Origin: Dehalococcoidia bacterium UBA6627 | Lineage (GTDB): Bacteria > Chloroflexota > Dehalococcoidia > UBA2979 | Reading direction: 5' to 3' | Length of the DNA: 10,716 bases | Assembly: GCA_002455955.1 (NCBI GenBank) | Contig: DKLZ01000003.1 | Location: 1-10,716 of the forward strand | In this document: positions 6,604 to 10,716 of the stretch, in pieces | Layout of the letters: every line of letters starts with the position of its first letter | Numbering within the stretch: the first letter of the stretch is position 1 | Translations under genes and position numbers: made by a program | The notes under the pieces: generated by a model | Seen by the model: only the letters and a program-made list of their open reading frames with translations | Told to the model about the DNA's origin: nothing | Databases searched by the model: none

Positions 6604-6855
6604 CTAAGCAGCACCCTCAAGTGCTCCTCCGATCGCGAACAACATAATCATTGCAACCATTGGTGTAATGTCGATCATGCCAATGGTGGGGATTACACGT
6701 CGTAACGGATCAAGAACTGGGTCGGTGATTGCATCCAACGCTCGGACAACTGGTCCGTTTCTGTCTATTGGGAGCCAACTGGTGACTGCGCGTGCCAGAA
6801 TTGCAAAGGCGAGTAAATGTACAAACATTGAACACAAACCGATTAAGATGCTCAA
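6604..6855 (-). CDS. YggT/YlmG family membrane protein
   Basis: This is a small integral membrane protein of 83 residues, the normal size for a single-domain YggT family member. Helix one is at about 5-25 (IGLCSMFVHLLAFAILARAV). A conserved turn (SWLPIDRNGPVVRAL...ITDPVLDPLRRVIP, about 26-55) shows the family hallmark DP-L-P-RR-IP, and helix two is at about 62-82. In bacteria and chloroplasts the family is linked with membrane and cell-envelope or division processes; its molecular role is not settled. The start is TTG (6855-6853). A strong AAGGAG lies 6 bases upstream, which decides for it over the internal ATG nine codons later. It follows proC by 65 bp, the classic yggS-proC-yggT neighbourhood, and ends about 80 bp before the recA promoter. 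Confidence 0.9.
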   Translation of the reverse strand: MSILIGLCSMFVHLLAFAILARAVTSWLPIDRNGPVVRALDAITDPVLDPLRRVIPTIGMIDITPMVAMIMLFAIGGALEGAA

Positions 6856-6920
6856 GATATGCTCCTTGTCATGGCCGTGATGTCGAAGGTATCCACGTAT
6901 GAATCATCATATTTTCGATC

Positions 6921-7727
6921 TTAATCACCATTTTCAGCAAGCTCATTCGCTCGCTGAAAGGCTGCGTTGACGGCGTTACTGAAGGCACTCCGAACACCTG
7001 CTGACTCGATTTCTGCTAGAGCAGCTGCGGTGGTACCGCCGGGTGATGTAACCGCTTTTCGGAGTTCAGCCGGTTCTGATCCGCTTTCGATAGCGTAGCG
7101 CGCCGATCCTGCGACTGTCGCTAACACTAAGGTAGTTGCATCTGAACGTGCCATTCCGAGTTCAGTTGCGGCGTCGACTAACGCTTCGATAATCAGATAG
7201 ACATAAGCAGGGCCAGAACCGTGGAGGGCTGTTGCGAGGTCGACCGATTGGTCGTCTACTGCCTCGATAGCAACTGTAGCGACAGCCTCTAGCATATTGT
7301 GAAGGAGAATACGCTGAGCCTCAGTCACTTCAGGTGCAGCTAGATAGACTGCTGCACCCTCACCAATGGCAGCTGGAAGGTTCGGCATTACCCGGACGAC
7401 TTGTTTATGGAGGCTGATCTGCTGCAGCTTACTTAGCGGCGTTCCTGCTGCAATTGAAACGAGGAGTGTACTAGGGGCTATCTCACCACGAAGCGTAGCG
7501 ATTGCTTCCAAATCCTGTGGCTTCAATGCGATCAGAACTAATTCGGCATCGATACAAGCGCTTTTCAGGTCAGTCTCGAGGCGAACACCATATTCAAGTA
7601 GCTTTGAGCGGCGTGGTTGACTGATCTCCGCAACGACTATCTCATTTGCAGAGGAGATATTAGCTCGTAGAAGCCCCTTAATGAACGCCTCTCCCATGAA
7701 ACCGCCGCCGAGGATTCCGACTCGCAT
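6921..7727 (-). CDS. proC: Pyrroline-5-carboxylate reductase
   Basis: ProC catalyses the last step of proline synthesis, NAD(P)H-dependent reduction of 1-pyrroline-5-carboxylate to L-proline, in the cytoplasm. The protein of 268 residues is full length for the family. The N-terminal Rossmann motif is GILGGGFMGEA (4-14). LIALKPQDL (65-73), VRVMPNLPAAIGEGA (111-125) and GSGPAYVYLIIEALVDAA (170-187) follow. The family signature KAVTSPGGTTAAAL (224-237) closes the active site. GGAG lies 5 bases before the ATG at 7727. The gene sits between yggS, 52 bp upstream, and yggT, an arrangement seen in many bacteria, probably one transcript. No dedicated regulation signal is visible. Confidence 0.97.
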   Translation of the reverse strand: MRVGILGGGFMGEAFIKGLLRANISSANEIVVAEISQPRRSKLLEYGVRLETDLKSACIDAELVLIALKPQDLEAIATLRGEIAPSTLLVSIAAGTPLSKLQQISLHKQVVRVMPNLPAAIGEGAAVYLAAPEVTEAQRILLHNMLEAVATVAIEAVDDQSVDLATALHGSGPAYVYLIIEALVDAATELGMARSDATTLVLATVAGSARYAIESGSEPAELRKAVTSPGGTTAAALAEIESAGVRSAFSNAVNAAFQRANELAENGD

Positions 7728-7779
7728 CGCTGCTCCATCCGCCTACACTGCTTAGTGCTGTTTGATATCGACAGTTAGG

Positions 7780-8523
7780 TTAACTGGTACGCGTGCCAAA
7801 GATGGCCCTTCCGATTCGCACTGCAGTCGCCCCTTCTTCGATTGCTATCTCATAATCGTTGGTCATTCCCATTGACAGTTCATCCAGCCCGTGTACCGAG
7901 GCGAGTTTATACAGCTCACGGAATACAGGACGTACTAACTCTGGATTATCTGTTTGTGGCGCTACGGTCATTAAACCAATCGGTTCAAGAGCATCACAAT
8001 TCTGAGTTATCTGAAGTAGCTGTTCGATTTCCTTTGGTGGAACACCATATTTCTGACTTTCGCCAGTGATGTTTACCTCAAGGAAGCACCGTATCGGTTT
8101 TCCTGAAATAGGTCGGTTTCCTGATGCCCAGCGCTTAGAAATCTCGTGAACCAATAATTCTGAGTCGAGTGAGTGTAGTGTGTTGAGGTGTGGGATCACC
8201 TGGCGTGCCTTGTTTCTTTGCAGGTGCCCGATGAAGTGCCAGGTTAACTTTTGCACTGCTTTACCTGCGGGATTTTCGTTTTTGGGTGAAGATTCGTATG
8301 CAAGAGCTTTAGGAACGAATTCTTGTGCTCGATTCTCACCGAGGTTAGTTAAGCCAGCAGCGAGAGCACCCGATATTGCATTTAAACCGTGAGTTTTAGT
8401 CACACCAACGATCGTTACTTCTGATGGGTCACGACCGACTCGCTCGCATGCTGATCGGACAGTATTGCGGACAGTTTTGAGGTTGGATGCGATCACATTT
8501 ATTTCCGAAAGTGAAGTGGTCAT
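7780..8523 (-). CDS. yggS: YggS family pyridoxal 5'-phosphate homeostasis protein
   Basis: YggS/PLPBP proteins bind PLP on a single-domain TIM barrel and help control free PLP and vitamin B6 balance; no enzyme reaction is known for them. The product has 247 residues. The PLP lysine is K43 in IVGVTKTH. Also conserved are GLTNLGENRAQEF (57-69), WHFIGHLQRNKA (about 95-106), the LHSLDS motif, FLEVNITGESQKYG, GLMTVAP, and the phosphate-binding C-terminal region with SMGMTNDYEIAIEEGATAVRIGRAIFG. It starts 9 bp after the stop of a small membrane-protein gene and lacks a strong ribosome-binding site of its own, so it is likely translationally coupled. proC follows, consistent with the well-known yggS-proC pairing. 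Confidence 0.96.
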   Translation of the reverse strand: MTTSLSEINVIASNLKTVRNTVRSACERVGRDPSEVTIVGVTKTHGLNAISGALAAGLTNLGENRAQEFVPKALAYESSPKNENPAGKAVQKLTWHFIGHLQRNKARQVIPHLNTLHSLDSELLVHEISKRWASGNRPISGKPIRCFLEVNITGESQKYGVPPKEIEQLLQITQNCDALEPIGLMTVAPQTDNPELVRPVFRELYKLASVHGLDELSMGMTNDYEIAIEEGATAVRIGRAIFGTRTS

Positions 8524-8532
8524 TGCTAGTAG

Positions 8533-8805
8533 TTATTCACTGTTGATACGTGCGAGTTCTTCGGAGAAATTTTTACGTCCACGCAAAAAGAAGTAAACGA
8601 TACCTATCAAAGTACAAATTGGAATGATTAACCCGAGTAGGAAATGAGTAGCAAAGAGAAAGAAAGTCGTGACTACCAGAAACAATACCCCGAGAAGTGC
8701 GCCAACTATCGGAATCAGTAAAGAAAACATAATCTTCGACATCAGAAAAATCTCGGACCAAGCTCCCGATGAATCCTGTTCCGGTGGCTCATAACCGTAG
8801 CTCAT
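8533..8805 (-). CDS. Small two-helix membrane protein, unknown function
   Basis: The protein has 90 residues. A polar, acidic N-terminus (MSYGYEPPEQDSSGAWSE) leads to two hydrophobic stretches, about 25-50 and 54-75. A basic-to-acidic tail follows (RGRKNFSEELARINSE). The second ATG of the frame (8805) is preferred over the one at 8820, because AGGTG lies 5 bases upstream of it while the earlier one has no ribosome-binding site. It ends 9 bp before yggS, so it is most likely the first gene of the yggS-proC-yggT unit. I do not recognise a named family. It has no signal-peptide cleavage site, cysteine motif or catalytic motif that I can see. Confidence 0.75.
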   Translation of the reverse strand: MSYGYEPPEQDSSGAWSEIFLMSKIMFSLLIPIVGALLGVLFLVVTTFFLFATHFLLGLIIPICTLIGIVYFFLRGRKNFSEELARINSE

Positions 8806-9132
8806 AGTGACACCTACCATATGTAAGTGTACCCCTAGGAATGCTTCGAATTTTGTTCAGTAGTTTATAGCGACCTGTTGTCTACTCGATTTTTGTCGTA
8901 GCGATTATCGTGAGGTACCCACTCATCAAGTTGAAGGGAAGGTATTGGTCTGCATCTATGATTACTGCCAGATTCGATCAATCTAAGCGATTCTGACGGG
9001 GAGTTGAGTACGGCCTTTGAGGATCAAGAGAATTTCTCCTGATAACTTGCCATCACGCTAAAGGGTGGACGTGCCACCAGGCTGATCGCAGTTCCCGTGA
9101 GTTCACAAGAGTGGGATCTGAGTAATGGAGAT
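8806..9132 (-). other. 327-bp intergenic region before the yggS group
   Basis: No protein or tRNA gene can be supported in either strand here. For minus-strand transcription it offers a good -10-like TATAAA (8869-8864), about 59 bp before the small membrane gene, but without a good -35. A weaker pair, TTGATC-17 bp-TAGATG, lies further upstream. Near the nrdR side, GGTGG and CCACC around CACGT (minus strand) form a 5-bp hairpin that might end the nrdR message. A 21-bp palindrome at 9023-9043 is listed separately. Confidence 0.4.
9023..9043. repeat. 21-bp palindrome, possible operator or RNA hairpin
   Basis: The sequence is symmetric around T9033. Nine of ten arm positions match in DNA, and the tenth (9027/9039) becomes a G-U pair in minus-strand RNA. 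The left arm is ATCAAGAGAA and the right arm TTCTCCTGAT. It lies about 90 bp past the nrdR stop and about 220 bp before the next start. The odd, near-perfect symmetry suits a dimeric regulator; as RNA it would be an 8-bp stem with a 5-nt loop. No U-run follows. Confidence 0.35.
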
Positions 9133-9705
9133 TCAGTGGGCGGCTATCCTATTCAAACCGCGATGCACCTCGAGATTAATGGGTTCTCCCGTTTCTAGGT
9201 AGTCACTATCTTCCGCGAACATCCGTGCTTGTTCTGGTGCCGGCAAGTCCGGTGAGAGTGCTATACGTCCTAACTCCTCAAGCATCTGTTCAATTGAGAC
9301 AAATTGATGATAGAGAGAGGCGAAGCGCATATACGCTATCGGGTCAAGATCCTTGAGACGTGAGATAACCATCTCACTCAGAATTCTGCTACTTACTTCA
9401 CCTCGATCGGCACCTAGCACTCGTCTTTCTATGTCCTCGACGATCGCTATCAGTGCTCCTTCTGGTAATGGCCGCTTGCGTGTTGCAATTCTTAGGCTGG
9501 TTAGCAACTTTTCGCGCTGGAACTCCTCTCGTCGTCCATCTCTTTTTACGACCATGACTAGCGATTCTTGGGTTTGCTCATAGGTCGTGAACAGTTCGTC
9601 ACAGCTAGGGCACTGCCGGCGGCGGTGGATACCTTTTGCCCCCATTCTGGTTTCTGTGATGTTGGTCTCGTTGCTGACATCTTTGCCACAGAACGGACAG
9701 TTCAT
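9133..9705 (-). CDS. nrdR: Transcriptional repressor NrdR
   Basis: NrdR is a nucleotide-sensing repressor of ribonucleotide reductase operons. Its ATP-cone binds ATP or dATP, and its zinc ribbon binds paired NrdR boxes. The 190-residue product begins MNCPFCG and has the zinc ribbon cysteines C3, C6, C32 and C35, with the basic GIHRRRQCPSC segment. The ATP-cone runs from about 50 to 138 (MVVKRDGRREEFQREKLL, SEMVISRLKDLDPIAYMRFASLY). Most family members are near 150-155 residues. Here about 40 extra residues follow the cone (LSPDLPAPEQARMFAEDSDYLETGEPINLE...). An open frame extends upstream to a GTG at 9780, but only the ATG at 9705 gives the family N-terminus, and GGAGG lies 11 bases before it. 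It is on the same strand as ftsZ, 254 bp downstream of it. No ribonucleotide reductase gene is in the window, so its targets lie elsewhere. Confidence 0.96.
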   Translation of the reverse strand: MNCPFCGKDVSNETNITETRMGAKGIHRRRQCPSCDELFTTYEQTQESLVMVVKRDGRREEFQREKLLTSLRIATRKRPLPEGALIAIVEDIERRVLGADRGEVSSRILSEMVISRLKDLDPIAYMRFASLYHQFVSIEQMLEELGRIALSPDLPAPEQARMFAEDSDYLETGEPINLEVHRGLNRIAAH

Positions 9706-9762
9706 ACGACGATGGGCCTCCACGGCCAAAGGGAGCGGTTGATCCGATTGCATTTTCTGGGG

Positions 9763-9780
9763 GTGGTCGGAGTAGACCAC
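9763..9780 (-). repeat. 6-bp perfect hairpin in the nrdR leader
   Basis: GTGGTC (9763-9768) and GACCAC (9775-9780) form a perfect stem with a 6-nt loop, 58 bp upstream of the nrdR ATG. On the minus strand it is followed by a run of C, not U, so it is not a standard terminator. It may be part of a structured leader together with the repeat at 9805-9862. Confidence 0.35.
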
Positions 9781-9804
9781 GCCTATCGATGATTAAACAA
9801 CGGT

Positions 9805-9862
9805 GCCCGTCAACACCCTGTTAGGGAGTTGTCCCCATCTACCCACAATTACGTTGACGGGC
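9805..9862 (-). repeat. 10-bp inverted repeat enclosing smaller stems, possible structured RNA
   Basis: GCCCGTCAAC (9805-9814) and GTTGACGGGC (9853-9862) are perfect inverted arms 38 bp apart. Inside, minus-strand RNA can form UUGU/ACAA and CCCU-AAC-AGGG stems, giving a possible three-way junction with G-rich loops. It lies 100-157 bp before the nrdR start on its sense strand. It does not match a cobalamin riboswitch core by eye. A structured leader or an operator pair are both possible. Confidence 0.4.
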
Positions 9863-9891
9863 TGTGGTAATTCTCGAGAAGGAAGCTAACG

Positions 9892-9941
9892 GCAGGCAAC
9901 TCTTAACTGGGGAAATTTGGTTTTAGTTAAAAGTTGCCTGC
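9892..9941 (-). repeat. 17-bp inverted repeat downstream of ftsZ
   Basis: GCAGGCAACTCTTAACT (9892-9908) and AGTTAAAAGTTGCCTGC (9925-9941) are inverted with one DNA mismatch, which becomes a U-G pair in minus-strand RNA. That gives a continuous 17-bp stem around a 16-nt loop. It starts 18 bp after the ftsZ stop. No U-run follows on either strand, so it is more likely a 3'-end stabilising or processing structure, or a small repeat element, than a classic terminator. A 10-bp palindrome, TTCTCGAGAA (9871-9880), lies next to it. Confidence 0.6.
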
Positions 9942-9959
9942 TAATTCTGTGGGAGCCTC

Positions 9960-10716
9960 CTATCGACTGGGAAAAGATCGCCTGAGGAATGTCGGTAAGT
10001 CAGCTTCATCTAATGAATCATCCGACAGTGGATCTGGAGTAATCTCACCAAGTTTGAGAGGCGTTTCCATTGTCGGTTCTTCGATCTCTTCGATAGCGCG
10101 GCGCATTGTCGTCGGTCTATTGCCACTGAATCCGGTAGCCAGAACTGTGATTCTTACATCGTCGGCAAGTGTGTCGTCGATGCTAGTACCGAAGATGATT
10201 TCTGCATCGGGGTCTACCACCTCAGCGATTACTCTTGCGGCTGCATCGAGTTCACGCAAGCTGAGGTTTTTTGGTCCTGTCACATTGAAAAGCACACCAG
10301 TTGCTCCAGTGATGTCGACCTCTAGTAGTGGACTTGATATTGCTTCCCGAGCAGCCTCGATCGCACGTTGCTCACCCTGGCCATGACCTATTGCCATCAA
10401 TGCAGGACCGGCATCCGTCATAATCTTCCGTACATCTGCGAAATCGAGGTTGACCATTCCTGGGACTGTGATTAGGTCACTAATCCCTTGGATGCCTTGC
10501 CGTAATACGTCATCGGCTGCTCGGAATGCCGCTTCGATCGATAGGTCTTCAGCGTTGAGCTGAAGTAGTCGATCGTTAGGGATAATTATCAGGGTGTCGA
10601 CTTTGTCCTGCAGGTCACGAACGCCATCTTCGGCTTGCTGTCGGCGCTTTGCTCCCTCGAAACTAAATGGTTTTGTGACGACTCCGATCGTCAAGGCGCC
10701 CATTTCTCGCGCCACT
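9960..10716 (-). CDS. ftsZ: Cell division protein FtsZ, C-terminal two thirds (cut by window edge)
   Basis: FtsZ is the tubulin-like GTPase that forms the division ring. The frame runs off the right edge, so the N-terminal GTP-binding region with GGGTGTG is not visible. The GTG at 10715 is internal, reading VAREMGALTIGVVTKPFSFEG, a standard mid-protein FtsZ segment. The part seen (252 codons) includes the synergy or T7 loop NLDFAD with catalytic aspartates (about fragment residues 89-94). GPALMAIGHGQGEQRAIEAAREAISSPLL and the domain end DVRITVLATGF follow. A short acidic linker of about 38 residues leads to the conserved C-terminal peptide DLPTFLRR (239-246), the docking site for FtsA- or SepF-like partners. 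nrdR follows on the same strand. Complete at its 3' end. Confidence 0.97.
   Translation of the reverse strand, partial: VAREMGALTIGVVTKPFSFEGAKRRQQAEDGVRDLQDKVDTLIIIPNDRLLQLNAEDLSIEAAFRAADDVLRQGIQGISDLITVPGMVNLDFADVRKIMTDAGPALMAIGHGQGEQRAIEAAREAISSPLLEVDITGATGVLFNVTGPKNLSLRELDAAARVIAEVVDPDAEIIFGTSIDDTLADDVRITVLATGFSGNRPTTMRRAIEEIEEPTMETPLKLGEITPDPLSDDSLDEADLPTFLRRSFPSR

Noticed and set aside
9706..9780. GTG start for nrdR at 9780
   Set aside because: It adds 25 residues before the MNCPFC zinc ribbon that normally opens NrdR, and it lies inside a hairpin. The ATG at 9705 fits.
9853..9862. Promoter for nrdR using TTGACG on the minus strand
   Set aside because: The -35-like hexamer (minus-strand copy of 9808-9813) is good, but at 16-18 bp spacing no acceptable -10 box follows.
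9781..9959. Cobalamin riboswitch or B12 box before nrdR
   Set aside because: I found no sequence resembling the conserved B12 box; the paired elements present are arranged differently.
9934..10386. 150-codon plus-strand open frame over ftsZ
   Set aside because: The sequence is low-complexity, serine-rich and antisense to a clear FtsZ coding region.

Overview
The window is a compact stretch of bacterial chromosome with balanced base composition. All but one protein gene lies on the minus strand, so it reads from right (10716) to left (1). Several things suggest an uncultured Chloroflexota bacterium, perhaps of the Dehalococcoidia/SAR202 type. These are the recA-recX-rny order, a Gram-positive-type SOS box at recA, an FtsZ tail ending in DLPTFLRR, a CCA-encoding tRNA gene, and a family III CoA-transferase paired with a D-2-hydroxyacid dehydrogenase. 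This placement is inference from gene content and order, not from a database match.

Right part (10716 to 8533): the 3' two thirds of ftsZ, then an intergenic region unusually rich in inverted repeats, then nrdR, the repressor of ribonucleotide reductase genes. A 327-bp gap with a 21-bp palindrome follows. Next comes a tight group: a 90-residue two-helix membrane protein, yggS (PLP homeostasis), proC (proline synthesis) and a yggT/ylmG membrane gene.

Middle (6603 to 2337): recA and recX form a two-gene SOS unit. A LexA-type palindrome fills the spacer of the recA promoter. rny (membrane-anchored RNase Y) follows, then an unnamed membrane protein with an N-terminal cysteine/histidine zinc-binding domain.

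Left part (2274 to 1): a small plus-strand gene for a tail-anchored basic protein converges on the zinc-finger gene and diverges from tRNA-Asp(GUC). Beyond the tRNA lies a two-gene metabolic unit: a CaiB/BaiF CoA-transferase and the N-terminal part of a D-2-hydroxyacid dehydrogenase that runs off the left edge.

Overall this is mainly a housekeeping region covering cell division, dNTP control, DNA repair, RNA turnover, PLP and proline metabolism. I do not see a defence island, mobile element, CRISPR array or obvious new multi-gene system. The parts most worth attention are the noncoding ones (recA operator, ftsZ-nrdR repeats, 8806-9132 palindrome) and the three small uncharacterised membrane proteins.
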